Source of the DNA: Sulfurihydrogenibium subterraneum DSM 15120
Lineage (GTDB): Bacteria; Aquificota; Aquificia; Aquificales; Hydrogenothermaceae
Length of the DNA stretch: 64,000 bases
Direction of reading: 5' to 3'
Assembly (NCBI RefSeq): GCF_000619805.1
Contig: NZ_JHUV01000008.1
Span: forward strand, 186,001 to 250,000
A program made the translations under genes and the position numbers. The notes below the pieces were generated by a model that saw nothing but the letters and a program-made list of their open reading frames with translations, was not told where the DNA came from and did no database searches. Positions 15,968 through 26,666 of the stretch are shown piece by piece. The first letter of the stretch is position 1. The number at the start of each line of letters is the position of its first letter.

Positions 15968-18391
15968 TTACTTTCCTAACTTTTGTTCTATCTCGTGAAT
16001 TGCGATTGTTGTTTTTATTATTGAATCTGGGTTTATGGATATAGTATCTATTCCTTGCTCTACTAAAAATTGTGCAAACTCTGGATAGTCAGACGGTCCT
16101 TGACCACATATTCCTATCTTTTTACCTTTTTCTTTTGCTACTTTTATAACCTGTGCTATCATTCTTTTAACAGCTTCGTTTCTCTCGTCGTATAAATGAG
16201 CTACTAAGGAGGAGTCTCTGTCTAATCCAAGAGTTAACTGTGTTAAGTCGTTAGAGCCTATTGAAAATCCATCAAAATACTCTGCAAATTGGTCTGCAAG
16301 TATAACGTTAGATGGAAGCTCACACATTACGTATACTTGTAAACCGTTTTCTCCTTTTTTGAGACCATACTCTTCCATTACTTCTAGGACCTTCTTTGCT
16401 TCTTCAGGAGTTCTACAGAAAGGAACCATAACTATAACGTTTTTTAATCCCATCTTGTTTCTTACTCTTAAAATAGCTTTACACTCTAATCCGAAAGCTG
16501 GTTTAAAGAAGTCTGAATAATACCTTGAAGCTCCTCTAAATCCTATCATTGGGTTTTCTTCTTCTGGTTCAAAATATTTTCCACCTAAAAGGTTTGCATA
16601 CTCGTTTGATTTAAAGTCAGAGAATCTTACTATTACAGGTTTTGGATAGAATGCTGCTGCTATTTTTGCTATACCGTAAGATAGTTTTTTAACGTAATAC
16701 TCTTCTTTGTTTTCATATCCAAATGTCAAGTCTTCTATTTTTTCTGCTAACTGTGGGTCTTTTTGTTTTATTTCGTCAAACTTAATAAGAGCAAGAGGGT
16801 GTATTGATATGTAGTTGTTTATTATAAATTCTTCCCTTGCAAGTCCTACACCCGCATTAGGTAAAAATGAAAAGTCAAATGCTCCTTCTGGCGATGCAAC
16901 GTTCATCATAATAGGAGTTTTTGTTTTTGGAAGATTTCTTAAGTCAAATTCCTCTATTTCATACTCAACTTTTCCTCTATATACATATCCTCTTTCACCT
17001 TCTGCACATGATACGGTTACTTTATCTCCATTTTCAAGTACTTCAGTTGCATTACCAGCCCCTACAACTGCTGGAACACCTAATTCTCTTGCAACAATAG
17101 CTGCGTGGCACGTTCTTCCCCCTTTGTTTGTAACTATTGCAGCAGCTTTTTTCATTATAGGTTCCCAGTCTGGGTCTGTCATATCTGTCACTAATACTTC
17201 TCCTGGTTGAAAATCTTTCGCATCTTCTAAGTCATGAAGTATTCTAACTTTACCAAAGGCTACTTTATCTCCAACAGCTATTCCTTCTATAACTCTTTTA
17301 TTTATCCTTGATTCGTAAGGCTCTGTTATTTTGTATGTTACTATTTTAGAGTGGTCTTTTTGAGAATGAACTGTTTCTGGTCTTGCCTGAACTATAAATA
17401 ACTCATTTAACTCTCCATCTTTTGCCCATTCTACGTCCATTGGAGTCCATTTTCCGTACTTGTTAGAGTAATACTCTTCAATTGCCATAACCCATCTGGC
17501 AAGTTTTAAAACTTCTTCGTCTGTAAGAGAAAACTTCATCTGTTCTTCTTTTGAAACAGCTACTATCTTTGTTCTTTCATCTGGAGTTGTTCCGTAGACC
17601 ATTTTATGGGTTTTTCTACCTAACTTTTTCTCTATAATTGCTTCATAACCTTCTTTTAAGGTTGGTTTAAATACTAAAAACTCATCTGGAGTAACAGCAC
17701 CCTGAACTACCATCTCACCAAGTCCGTAAGAAGCGTTTATAAGGACTACGTCTTTAAATCCACTGTCAGAGTCTATTGAGAAAGATACACCAGAAGATGC
17801 AAGGTCTGACCTAACCATCTTTTGAACGCCAACAGCAAGACCTATTGCAAAGTGGTCAAACTTAAATGCCTCTCTGTAAGAGATAGCTCTATCTGTAAAT
17901 AAAGATGCAAAACAACTTTTAATGGCAGACAGTAAAGTTTCGTCTCCTTTTATGTTAAGGTAAGTATCCTGCTGACCTGCAAAAGATGCGTTTGGTAAGT
18001 CCTCAGCTGTGGCGGAAGACCTAACAGCAACATCAACTCTAAATTGGTTGTACATCTTACTTAACTCTTCATAAGCTTTTAAAATTTCATTTTTTAAATC
18101 TTCAGGAAAAGTTCCACCTTTTATAAGCTCTCTTATTGTAAGCCCTCTTTTTGACAAATCTCCTATATTGTTTGGATCTAAGCCCGTTAAAATTTCTCTA
18201 ATTTTGTCCCTGAGATTATTGTGATCAACAAAATGCCAGTAGGCCGCTGAAGTTACGACAAAGCCCATAGGAACTTTGATTCCGATAGAAGAAAGACCTT
18301 TAATCATCTCTCCTAAAGAAGCATTTTTACCACCAACAAGCTCTATATCTTCCATTCCTACTTCATTAAGCCACATTACTAACTTTTTCAT
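15968..18391 (-). CDS. ppsA: phosphoenolpyruvate synthase
   Basis: 807 residues. It converts pyruvate and ATP to PEP, AMP and phosphate. In a reductive TCA organism it feeds PEP made from pyruvate into gluconeogenesis and anaplerosis. Domain order is ATP-grasp nucleotide binding (LVGGKNASLGEM, VAVRSSATAEDLPNASFAGQ), phosphohistidine swivel domain (GGRTCHAAIVAREL, catalytic His), and PEP/pyruvate-binding barrel (GSNDLTQLTLGLDRDS, GICGQGPSD). The ATG at 18391 is preferred over a TTG two codons upstream because AGGAGG has the right spacing to it. It follows glyS by two bases. Confidence 0.96.
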   Translation of the reverse strand: MKKLVMWLNEVGMEDIELVGGKNASLGEMIKGLSSIGIKVPMGFVVTSAAYWHFVDHNNLRDKIREILTGLDPNNIGDLSKRGLTIRELIKGGTFPEDLKNEILKAYEELSKMYNQFRVDVAVRSSATAEDLPNASFAGQQDTYLNIKGDETLLSAIKSCFASLFTDRAISYREAFKFDHFAIGLAVGVQKMVRSDLASSGVSFSIDSDSGFKDVVLINASYGLGEMVVQGAVTPDEFLVFKPTLKEGYEAIIEKKLGRKTHKMVYGTTPDERTKIVAVSKEEQMKFSLTDEEVLKLARWVMAIEEYYSNKYGKWTPMDVEWAKDGELNELFIVQARPETVHSQKDHSKIVTYKITEPYESRINKRVIEGIAVGDKVAFGKVRILHDLEDAKDFQPGEVLVTDMTDPDWEPIMKKAAAIVTNKGGRTCHAAIVARELGVPAVVGAGNATEVLENGDKVTVSCAEGERGYVYRGKVEYEIEEFDLRNLPKTKTPIMMNVASPEGAFDFSFLPNAGVGLAREEFIINNYISIHPLALIKFDEIKQKDPQLAEKIEDLTFGYENKEEYYVKKLSYGIAKIAAAFYPKPVIVRFSDFKSNEYANLLGGKYFEPEEENPMIGFRGASRYYSDFFKPAFGLECKAILRVRNKMGLKNVIVMVPFCRTPEEAKKVLEVMEEYGLKKGENGLQVYVMCELPSNVILADQFAEYFDGFSIGSNDLTQLTLGLDRDSSLVAHLYDERNEAVKRMIAQVIKVAKEKGKKIGICGQGPSDYPEFAQFLVEQGIDTISINPDSIIKTTIAIHEIEQKLGK

Positions 18392-18393
18392 AA

Positions 18394-20427
18394 TCAACCT
18401 CCTACTATTTTTGTAAAATCTCCTATGTATTTAAATAAATCGTCTATCTGTTTTAATAGGGCTAATCTATTTTGCTTTACTTTTTCATCTTCTACCATAA
18501 TCATAACGTTGTCAAAAAATCTGTCTATAAACGGTTTTAACTCTATCAACTTTCCCAAGGCTTCTTCGTAGTTTTTATTTTCAATTAATTTTAAGTATTC
18601 ATCTTTTACAACTGATACTTTATCGGAGAGTTCTTTTTCATAAGGATTTTGTAGTAAAGATTTATCCAAATCTGCTTTAAAACCTTCTGGAATTATATTT
18701 CCAACTCGTTTAAACACTTGAATAATACTTTCATAATCAGGTAGATTTGTGATTTTACTTAAGGCATTTACCTTTAGATAATTTCTGTAAAGGTTAGCAT
18801 CTTTCAAAGATATGACTGCGTTTATAATATCAGTTCTATAGCCTTTACCTTGAAGATAGCTTTCAAGTCTTCCTATTAGAAAGTCTAAAACTTTTTCATC
18901 TTTTATGATGTTAGATAAGTCTATATCTATTTCTTTTTCTACAAGTAGTCTAACTATACCTATTGCATTTCTTCTGACTGCAAATGGGTCTGCTGAAGCT
19001 TTTGGTATTTCACCTATACTAAAGAATGACACCACTGTATCTATTTTATCTGCAAGGGCAAGGATTGTTCCAAGGATTGTCTGAGGAAGGTCATCATCTG
19101 CTGTCTTAGGTAGATAATGCTCGTATATTGCCTTTGCAACTTCTTCATCTTCCCCTTGTTTTAGTGCATAGTACATTCCCATTATTCCTTGAAGCTCATC
19201 AAACTCTTTAACCATATTTGTAAGTAGGTCTGCTTTAGAAAGTAAAACAGCTCTTTCTATTTTTGCTTCTTCTTTATAACCCAGCTCCTTTGCTATAGTT
19301 TTAGCAAGCTGTAGGTTCCTTAACACTTTATCGTAAAGAGAACCTAACTTTTCGTGGAATTGAATACCTTTTAACTTTTCTATGTTTTCTTCAAGCTTTA
19401 CTTTTAGGTCTTCTTTGTAGAAGAATAATGCATCTTCAAGTCTTGCTCTTAAAACCTTTTCATATCCGTTTTTTATAATATCCCTATCTTTTACAGCTAT
19501 GTTTGAAAAGGCTAAGAATTTTGGAATTAATCTTCCATTTTTCTTAAAATTTAAGTATCTTTGGTGGTGTTTACACACTGTTATAATAACCTCATCAGGC
19601 AATGTAAGATACTCTGGAGAAAAATCTCCTAATATACCTACTGGAAATTCTGTTAGGCAGGTTATCTCATCTATTAAATCGCTATCTTCTATAATTTGAG
19701 CGTCTAAAGACCTTGCAAAACCTTCGTATTGGGTTTTTATAGCGTTTTTTCTATCTTCAAAATTTGCTATTATAAATCCAAGTTTTGTTATCTCTTCATA
19801 CTCAAGACTGTGGTTTATCTGTTTTTTCTCTCCTCTTCCAACGGAAGCTGTCATAAATCTGTGAAGATGCGTGTATCTATCTGCGTTTACACCTGCAACA
19901 GAAAAGGGAATAACTTCATCGTCTAAAAGGGACACAATCCATCTAATCGGTCTTGGGAATCTATATCCTGAATCGTTCCAAACCATAGATTTAAGTTGTG
20001 GAAAACTTTTAAACAGATTAGGGATAACTTCTGATACGTGGTGTTTTAAATCTTTACCTTCTTGCAGTATTACAGCTCCTAAGTACTCACCTTTTTCGTT
20101 TTGGATTTTTTGAAGATTTTCAAGAGGAATGTTGTTTTTCTGGGCAAAGGATAGAGCTGCTTTTGTAAACTTACCTTCTTGGTCAACTGCTACTTTATAA
20201 GGAGGTCCAAGTATTATTTGCTGTTTTGGTGGTTGTTTTTCTTTTAGGTTTTTTATTAAGACTGCTAATCTTCTTGGAGTTGCAAAAATTTTTATATTCT
20301 CTGGAGAACCATACTCAAAAAATTCTTTAAAAGATTCTTCTGCATATTGTTTTAAAAACTCTTTATATGTTAGAATTACTTTTGGAGGTAATTCTTCACA
20401 ACCTATTTCAAGCAGGTACGTTTTCAT
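18394..20427 (-). CDS. glyS: glycyl-tRNA synthetase beta subunit
   Basis: 677 residues, the usual length. It is the tRNA-binding and partly HD-like subunit of the alpha2beta2 bacterial enzyme. Recognisable blocks are [12 protein letters not shown] at the N-terminus, [13 protein letters not shown], and the HD-like [16 protein letters not shown] with [16 protein letters not shown]. It overlaps glyQ by 20 bases, consistent with coupled synthesis of the two subunits. Confidence 0.96.
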   Translation of the reverse strand: MKTYLLEIGCEELPPKVILTYKEFLKQYAEESFKEFFEYGSPENIKIFATPRRLAVLIKNLKEKQPPKQQIILGPPYKVAVDQEGKFTKAALSFAQKNNIPLENLQKIQNEKGEYLGAVILQEGKDLKHHVSEVIPNLFKSFPQLKSMVWNDSGYRFPRPIRWIVSLLDDEVIPFSVAGVNADRYTHLHRFMTASVGRGEKKQINHSLEYEEITKLGFIIANFEDRKNAIKTQYEGFARSLDAQIIEDSDLIDEITCLTEFPVGILGDFSPEYLTLPDEVIITVCKHHQRYLNFKKNGRLIPKFLAFSNIAVKDRDIIKNGYEKVLRARLEDALFFYKEDLKVKLEENIEKLKGIQFHEKLGSLYDKVLRNLQLAKTIAKELGYKEEAKIERAVLLSKADLLTNMVKEFDELQGIMGMYYALKQGEDEEVAKAIYEHYLPKTADDDLPQTILGTILALADKIDTVVSFFSIGEIPKASADPFAVRRNAIGIVRLLVEKEIDIDLSNIIKDEKVLDFLIGRLESYLQGKGYRTDIINAVISLKDANLYRNYLKVNALSKITNLPDYESIIQVFKRVGNIIPEGFKADLDKSLLQNPYEKELSDKVSVVKDEYLKLIENKNYEEALGKLIELKPFIDRFFDNVMIMVEDEKVKQNRLALLKQIDDLFKYIGDFTKIVGG

Positions 20428-21307
20428 TACTGCTCCTTGACTTTTTTATTAAAGGATAACCAAGTTCTTCTCTGTGGGATACAAAGGCTTTTGCACACTC
20501 TTTTGCAAGGTTTCTAACCCTTGCTATATACCTTGCCCTTTCGTTTACAGATAGAGCTCCCCTTGCATCAAGAAGATTAAACGTATGAGAACATTTTAAA
20601 GCATAATCATATGCAGGTATTGGAAGATTTTTTTCTATAAGTTTATAGCCCTGCTGTTCGTACATATCAAAAGTCTTATACAGAAACTCAATATCTACAA
20701 CTTCAAAGTTATGAATAGACCACTGTCTTTCAGCTTCTTTATAAATATCTCCGTAGGTAAGTCCTTCACTCCAGACTATATCGTAAACGCTGTCAACTTT
20801 TTGTAGGTAAGTTGCTATTCTTTCAAGACCATAAGTTATCTCTACACTAATTTGAGGAAGGTCTAAACTACCTGCTTGTTGGAAGTACGTAAACTGGGTT
20901 ATCTCCATTCCGTCAAGCCAAACTTCCCATCCAAGTCCCCAAGCTCCAAGAGTTGGACTTTCCCAGTCATCTTCTACAAATCTAATGTCGTGTTTTGTAA
21001 GGTCTATTCCAAGGTGTGTAAGACTTTCTAAGTATAACTCTTGAGGATTTTCAGGAGCTGGTTTTAAAATAACTTGAAATTGGTAGTAGTGTTGTAATCT
21101 ATTTGGATTTTCTCCGTATCTTCCGTCCTTAGGTCTTCTTGAAGGTTCTACGTAGCAAACGTTCCAAGGCTCTGGTCCTAACACTCTTAAAAAGGTAGCT
21201 GGGTTCATCGTTCCAGCTCCTACCTCTATATCGTAAGGTTGCCATAAGATACATCCCTTATCCACCCAGAACCTTTGTAATGACAGTATAATATCCTGAA
21301 ATGTCAT
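20408..21307 (-). CDS. glyQ: glycyl-tRNA synthetase alpha subunit
   Basis: 299 residues. It is the class II catalytic subunit that makes glycyl-adenylate. Clear blocks are [51 protein letters not shown] and [21 protein letters not shown], cut here into shorter pieces: [14 protein letters not shown]. Length and sequence match the family throughout. It begins the glyQ-glyS-ppsA run. The 71-base gap upstream probably holds a promoter, but no strong -35/-10 is evident. Confidence 0.97.
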   Translation of the reverse strand: MTFQDIILSLQRFWVDKGCILWQPYDIEVGAGTMNPATFLRVLGPEPWNVCYVEPSRRPKDGRYGENPNRLQHYYQFQVILKPAPENPQELYLESLTHLGIDLTKHDIRFVEDDWESPTLGAWGLGWEVWLDGMEITQFTYFQQAGSLDLPQISVEITYGLERIATYLQKVDSVYDIVWSEGLTYGDIYKEAERQWSIHNFEVVDIEFLYKTFDMYEQQGYKLIEKNLPIPAYDYALKCSHTFNLLDARGALSVNERARYIARVRNLAKECAKAFVSHREELGYPLIKKSRSSNENVPA

Positions 21308-21378
21308 AATTTTTCTCCAAGATTCTCAAAATACTTTTAAAATATTTTAACACATTTAGATTTTATGATTTTGATATG

Positions 21379-22302
21379 TTAAACTGCTTTTATGAATTTT
21401 AAGTTAGCTACAGAGTAGATTTTAAGCTGATTTTGAGATAGAAGCTCTGATATGTACTTTTTCGTTTCCTCATCAAACAATGTTTCTATATCGTTTTCGG
21501 TATAAGCTCTATTTTTAAAAGTTTTTATAATGTCTTCTTTGTCTAAGTGAACTTTTTGGACTAATCCACCTGCTTTTCTTGTTGCAACGTTTACGTTTAA
21601 ACCTTCAAACATTTTAGCAATTTCGTAAAGGGTTTGATTGTCCACTGGAAAAACTCTGTAAGCAGGAGGTCTATCCACTGTAGATATATCTATTCTGTCT
21701 GGATTTATCTTTTTAGCAGTTTCTACTATCTTTTCTATCACTTCTTTTTTATCGTTAATATGTTTTACTACAAGGACTTCTAAGATAAGGCTTCCCTTAT
21801 ACTCTTTTCTAAAAGATATCATTCCTTTAATAATATCATCTATCTTTATTCCTTTTAATGGTCTGTCTATTTTTTCAAATGTTTTTTGGTCTGCTGCATC
21901 TAAAGAAAGTTTTACTATATCAAACTTTTTAAGAGCTTCTCTTACAGTAGGGTTATTTATTGTGCTACCGTTTGATAAAATTAAAGTTTTTGATGAACCT
22001 TTTATCTTATTTAACTTATCTATAAGCTCGTTTAATCTGGTGTAAAGAGTAGGCTCTCCATTTGCTGTTGTTGTAATAACGTCAGGATACTGATTTTTAG
22101 AAAGATAGTCCTGTATTTCTTTTATAATATCATCTGGTGGTGGCTCTTTTTCTATTTTATCAACGGGTTTTGCTTTTTCAAGCTCACAGTATAAACAGTC
22201 AAAGTTGCAACTTTTTTTCTCGGGAGAAAGGTCTATCCCGAGAGATAAACCAAACCTTCTTGATAAAACAGGTCCAAATATGTATTTATACATAACATTC
22301 AT
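21379..22302 (-). CDS. radical SAM protein (COG0731-like)
   Basis: 307 residues with the radical SAM cluster motif CNFDCLYCELE near residues 32-42 and the GEPTLY block typical of this family. The N-terminus KYIFGPVLSRRFGLSLGID is characteristic of a widespread bacterial and archaeal group related to TYW1-type enzymes. Its substrate is unknown. The start could be 22302 or the ATG three codons later; GGAG lies rather far upstream. It stands 42 bases after metH in the same direction and may share its transcript. Confidence 0.8.
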   Translation of the reverse strand: MNVMYKYIFGPVLSRRFGLSLGIDLSPEKKSCNFDCLYCELEKAKPVDKIEKEPPPDDIIKEIQDYLSKNQYPDVITTTANGEPTLYTRLNELIDKLNKIKGSSKTLILSNGSTINNPTVREALKKFDIVKLSLDAADQKTFEKIDRPLKGIKIDDIIKGMISFRKEYKGSLILEVLVVKHINDKKEVIEKIVETAKKINPDRIDISTVDRPPAYRVFPVDNQTLYEIAKMFEGLNVNVATRKAGGLVQKVHLDKEDIIKTFKNRAYTENDIETLFDEETKKYISELLSQNQLKIYSVANLKFIKAV

Positions 22303-22344
22303 TTTAAAACTTTTATTCTCCTTTTAATATATGCTAAATTTAAT

Positions 22345-25300
22345 TTAAACGCTAAAGTATGTTGCTTCAGGATGGTAAACAACTATAGCATCTGTAGACT
22401 GCTCTGGAACTATGAGGTGGTTTTCTGTAAGGGTTATTCCGTACTCCTGCGGTTTTAGTATATCAAAGATTATATCGTTGATAGACAAGTCAGGACAAGC
22501 AGGATAACCAGGAGAATACCTTGCACCTTGATAGTTTCTTATTTGCCAGTTAACATCGTATAAAGATTCTCCTTCCTCTTTTGCAATACCAAGTTCAATT
22601 CTGATTTTTTTATGTACTATCTCAGCAAGAGCCTCAGCCAGTTCAACTCCAAGACCGTGTATAAGATGGTAATCTTTATATTTACCTTGTTTAAATAGCT
22701 CCCTTTCGTATTCTGATAGATTTATTCCAGCAGAAACCACCGTAAACGCGACTAAGTCGTGTCTATCATAGTGAAAGTAATCAGGTAAAGACCTGTAAGA
22801 AGGTTTTGAAGACCTTGGAAAATCTATTTTTTTGTAAACTCTATCTAAAATATTTTCTAAAGGTTCTCTGTTTAAACCTTCTTCACTCTTCCAACCTTCT
22901 TGAGGAGAGAATACAAGTAAAGATGATTCTTTATTATCGTTATTTTTTAACCTTATAGGAAAGTCAGACCTGCAAGGATAATATCCGTATATTATTATTG
23001 GTGTAAATAAATCTTCTTCTATCAATAATTTTTTCAATCTTTCAAAATTAGGTAGTATCTCTTCTTTTTTTAATCTTTCATACTCTTCTCTTGATTTGTC
23101 TCCTCTGGTGTATCCCCAAGCTCTTTTAAAGAGAGATCCTTTATTTATCCAGCTAAAAGCAAGTTCCCTTATTTCCTCGTATTCTGGACTGTCTGGATGT
23201 ATCCATACTTTTCTACCCCAAAAAGGAGGCGTTGGTACAACAATGTCCATAGGGGGCATTTTTATATCTTTTAAAGGAGGTATCTCTACTTTTTCTTCAA
23301 CTCTTACCTTAGACTCTTCCTCTTCTTTATAACCTAAGTCTGCATCAAAAATACCTTTTTCTATTCTGGTCATTGCCTCTATTCCATCAAAGGCATCTCT
23401 ACAGTAAAAGATAGTACCATCGTAAACGGGTCTACAGTATTCATCTACAAATTTTTTGTTTAAAGCAGCTCCTCCAAGTAAAACAGAGATTTTTATTCCT
23501 CTTTTCTGCATCTCTTCAAGGTTGTTTTTCATCTCAAGGGTTGATTTTACAAGTAATCCACTCATTCCTATGGCATCGGCTTTATGCTCTTCAACTGCTT
23601 TTAAAAACTGTTCAAGTTCTACTTTTATTCCAAGATTTACCACATTAAAACCATTATTTGTTAGTATTATATCAACAAGATTTTTTCCTACATCATGAAC
23701 GTCTCCTTTTACTGTACCAAGTACAAGGGTGGTTTTTTTCTTTTTGGTTGTTTTTGGTAAATATTGATTTAGGTAATCAACCGCTGCTTTCATGCTTTCT
23801 GCCGACTGTAGGACAAAAGGAAGCTGCATTTTTCCTTCTCCAAAAAGGTCTCCTACAGTCTTCATCGCATCTATAAGTATTTCATTAATAATCTTTTCTG
23901 GTGGAATCTTATGTCTTGCTTCTTCTACAGCTTTTATAAGTTTTTCTTTCTCTCCATCTATCAAGAGTTTTTTTATTTTTTCTTCTATAGGAAGATTTTC
24001 AAAGTCTTTACTTTCTTCATTTGATGTTGTTTCTTTCTTTTTAGAAAAGTAGTTGATAAATTCAAAAAGTGGGTCTTTTCCGTTTTCCCAAACATTAAAT
24101 AGAAGGTTCTCACAGATTTTTCTATCTTCTTCTGATATTTTATGAAATGGAATAAGATGTTTTGGGTTTACTATAGCCATAGTTAAGCCAGCTTCTACAC
24201 AGTGGTGTAAAAAGACAGAGTTTAAGTACTTTCTGGCATGCATATCAAGACCAAAAGAAACGTTAGATATCCCAAGAACAGCTCCAACTTTTGGATGTCT
24301 TTTTCTTAACTCTCTGATAGCTTCTATTGTTTGAACTGCTGCATCTCTGTACTCTGGGTCTCCACTTCCAACTGTAAATGTAAGTAAGTCAAAAACTAAA
24401 TCTTCTGGGTCTAACCCGTGAACTTTTGTTGCTCTTTCATACATTCTCTCTGCAACTTCTAACTTCCTTTCTTTTGTCTTTGCCATTCCTTGTTCATCTA
24501 TGGTTAAAAGGACTAAAGAAGTTCCAAATCTCTTTGCAAGTTGACAGATTTTATCAAACTTCTCTTCTGAGTCCTCTAAATTAGCTGAGTTTATGATTGG
24601 TTTTCCGCCTATATGTTTTAATCCAGCTTCTACAGCTTTTGGCTGGGTAGAGTCTACCATTAAAGGTATAGGAATTTTTTCGTTAAATCGTTTTATAATC
24701 TCCTTCATATCTTTTATTTCATCTCTACCTGCATAGTTAACAGAGACGTCAAGAGCGTGGGAACCTGATTTTACCTGTTCCTGAGCTATTGATAATATTC
24801 CATCATAATCTTCTTTTAATAGAAGCTCCCTAAATTGTTTAGAGCCTGTTGCGTTTGTCCTTTCTCCTACTAAAAATGGTGGTGGGTCTTGTTTTAAAGG
24901 TTGTGTCATAAATAGTGAAGCAAGAGATTTAGGTTGTTTTCCTACAGGTTTCTTTGGCTTTCTACCTTTTACCTTTTCATAAAGTGCTTTTATATGTGCA
25001 GGAGTTGTTCCACAACATCCTCCTACTATAGCAACTCCATCTATATCTAAGAACTTACTTTCTTTTTCCGCAAACTCTTCAGCATTCATTGGATAGTATG
25101 TCTGTCCTCCTCTGTTTTCTGGAAGTCCAGCGTTTGCGTGTACTGATATATATCCTTTCCATACTTGAGACAACTTTCTTAAATGTTGTTCTACCTGGTC
25201 TGGACCTGTTCCACAGTTAAAACCAAGGGTGAGAATGTCAAAAGGTTCCATTATAGTTGCCAGCGTCTGTGCATCTGTTCCTATAAGCATAGTTCCTGTA

Positions 25301-25875
25301 AGTTCTATTGTTGCCGAAACCATAATAGGTATATCTCTTCCTTTTTCCCTTGAAGCATCTTGAAGAGCGTGAAGTGCTACTTTTATTTGAAGAGGGTCTT
25401 GACAGGTTTCAACAAGAAAAACATCTACACCACCATTTATTAACCCGTAAGCTGCAACTTTATATCCTTCATACATAGTATCGTAATCTATATGACCAAG
25501 CGAAGGAAGCTTTGTTCCTGGTCCTAAAGAACCTGCTACAAATCTTGGTTTTTCTTTTGTTGAGTACTTTTCACATAACTGTTTAACTAATGAAGCTCCT
25601 GCTTTTGCAAGTTCATAGGCTTTATCAGCAATATCGTACTCCTCAAGTACCCACGATAATGCCCCAAACGTATTTGTTTTTATAATATCAGCTCCTGCTT
25701 GTAAGTACTTTTCGTGGATGTTTTGTATTATTTTGGGTGCAGTTATGTTTAAAATCTCATTACAGCCTACCTTTCCATCCCAAGCAGACATAGGGATAAG
25801 GGTAGACTGTATCATAGTTCCCATTGCACCATCTATAACCAAAACTCTCTCTTTTATTAACTCTCTTAAATCCAT
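22345..25875 (-). CDS. metH: cobalamin-dependent methionine synthase
   Basis: 1176 residues with all four modules. These are the homocysteine-binding barrel (zinc ligands in GFNCGTGPDQ and GGCCGTTPAH), the methyltetrahydrofolate pterin domain (GERTNATGSKQF), the B12 cap plus cobalamin domain (KGDVHDVGKNLV, His as lower ligand, with MSGLLVKST), and the C-terminal SAM reactivation domain (RYSPGYPACPD). It transfers methyl from methyl-THF to homocysteine. It begins immediately after the yjbQ stop. No cobalamin or SAM riboswitch is visible upstream, where the yjbQ gene leaves no room for one. Confidence 0.97.
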   Translation of the reverse strand: MDLRELIKERVLVIDGAMGTMIQSTLIPMSAWDGKVGCNEILNITAPKIIQNIHEKYLQAGADIIKTNTFGALSWVLEEYDIADKAYELAKAGASLVKQLCEKYSTKEKPRFVAGSLGPGTKLPSLGHIDYDTMYEGYKVAAYGLINGGVDVFLVETCQDPLQIKVALHALQDASREKGRDIPIMVSATIELTGTMLIGTDAQTLATIMEPFDILTLGFNCGTGPDQVEQHLRKLSQVWKGYISVHANAGLPENRGGQTYYPMNAEEFAEKESKFLDIDGVAIVGGCCGTTPAHIKALYEKVKGRKPKKPVGKQPKSLASLFMTQPLKQDPPPFLVGERTNATGSKQFRELLLKEDYDGILSIAQEQVKSGSHALDVSVNYAGRDEIKDMKEIIKRFNEKIPIPLMVDSTQPKAVEAGLKHIGGKPIINSANLEDSEEKFDKICQLAKRFGTSLVLLTIDEQGMAKTKERKLEVAERMYERATKVHGLDPEDLVFDLLTFTVGSGDPEYRDAAVQTIEAIRELRKRHPKVGAVLGISNVSFGLDMHARKYLNSVFLHHCVEAGLTMAIVNPKHLIPFHKISEEDRKICENLLFNVWENGKDPLFEFINYFSKKKETTSNEESKDFENLPIEEKIKKLLIDGEKEKLIKAVEEARHKIPPEKIINEILIDAMKTVGDLFGEGKMQLPFVLQSAESMKAAVDYLNQYLPKTTKKKKTTLVLGTVKGDVHDVGKNLVDIILTNNGFNVVNLGIKVELEQFLKAVEEHKADAIGMSGLLVKSTLEMKNNLEEMQKRGIKISVLLGGAALNKKFVDEYCRPVYDGTIFYCRDAFDGIEAMTRIEKGIFDADLGYKEEEESKVRVEEKVEIPPLKDIKMPPMDIVVPTPPFWGRKVWIHPDSPEYEEIRELAFSWINKGSLFKRAWGYTRGDKSREEYERLKKEEILPNFERLKKLLIEEDLFTPIIIYGYYPCRSDFPIRLKNNDNKESSLLVFSPQEGWKSEEGLNREPLENILDRVYKKIDFPRSSKPSYRSLPDYFHYDRHDLVAFTVVSAGINLSEYERELFKQGKYKDYHLIHGLGVELAEALAEIVHKKIRIELGIAKEEGESLYDVNWQIRNYQGARYSPGYPACPDLSINDIIFDILKPQEYGITLTENHLIVPEQSTDAIVVYHPEATYFSV

Positions 25876-26289
25876 TTATGCTCCTATAATTTTTATTATT
25901 ACTCTTTTAGGTCTTTGTCCATCATACTCTGCATAAAATATTTCCTGCAAAGGTCCAAGGTCAAGTCTTCCATTTGTTATAGGTAAAACTACTTGAAGAT
26001 GTGTAAGAAGATTTTTTAAGTGTGCATCTGCGTTATCTTCGCCAGTTTTATGATGGTTGTAATCTGGTTTAAAAGGTGCAAGAGTATCAAGCCATTTCCA
26101 TATATCTTCGTGTAATCCTTCTTCATCATCTTGAATAATTACAGATGCAGTAAGATGCATGGCAGAAACTAAGCATAAACCTTCTTGCACTGTAGATTCC
26201 TTTACAGCCTGCTCAACATCTTTAGTTATTTTTATCAACTCCCTTCTATATTTTGTATTGAAAGTTAAATACTTTGTATAAGTTTTCAA
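25876..26289 (-). CDS. YjbQ family protein (UPF0047)
   Basis: 137 residues. The family signature is complete: [18 protein letters not shown], the histidine-rich [15 protein letters not shown], and [20 protein letters not shown]. YjbQ proteins have been linked to a secondary thiamine-phosphate synthase activity, though the physiological role is unclear. AGGAGG precedes the start. The stop codon abuts the metH start with no spacer, so expression is coupled. Confidence 0.88.
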   Translation of the reverse strand: MKTYTKYLTFNTKYRRELIKITKDVEQAVKESTVQEGLCLVSAMHLTASVIIQDDEEGLHEDIWKWLDTLAPFKPDYNHHKTGEDNADAHLKNLLTHLQVVLPITNGRLDLGPLQEIFYAEYDGQRPKRVIIKIIGA

Positions 26290-26369
26290 ATCAAACCTCC
26301 TAAAATAAATGTATAATATATTTTAAACTTTTGCCGAAAAGATATTATAAAAATTTAGGAGTGAGAGAA

Positions 26370-26666
26370 ATGGTTAAAAAGGTAGTTGCAGTTTTAATGG
26401 TTATTTTTGGGTTTAGTTTTGCCTTAGAAAAGAATATAACAATGTCGGAGTATCTTGATGAAGCTCAGAAAGCTTTAAAGATAGCATACGAATCGGGAGC
26501 TCACATAAAAGCTCAGTATGAATACGGAAAAGCTCTTGGATTTTATAACATAGCAAAAGAACAGGCTTCAGACTTTCAAACAGAAAATGCAATAGAAGCT
26601 GCTAAAGAATCAATTGAGTGGTCATTAAAAGCCTTAGAAAAAACAAATACAGGAGAGATAAAATGA
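26370..26666 (+). CDS. small exported DUF4398-like protein
   Basis: About 98 residues beginning MVKKVVAVLMVIFGFSFA, a cleavable signal peptide with no lipobox Cys. The mature part is helical, with regularly placed Ala, Tyr and Glu (YEYGKALGFYNIAKEQ), as in DUF4398 proteins, which are often paired with OmpA proteins. The ATG at 26370 is chosen over one 39 bases upstream because GGAGTGAGAG precedes it and the signal peptide starts there. Its TGA overlaps the next ATG. A TATAAT lies at 26312-26317 as a possible -10. Confidence 0.7.
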   Translation: MVKKVVAVLMVIFGFSFALEKNITMSEYLDEAQKALKIAYESGAHIKAQYEYGKALGFYNIAKEQASDFQTENAIEAAKESIEWSLKALEKTNTGEIK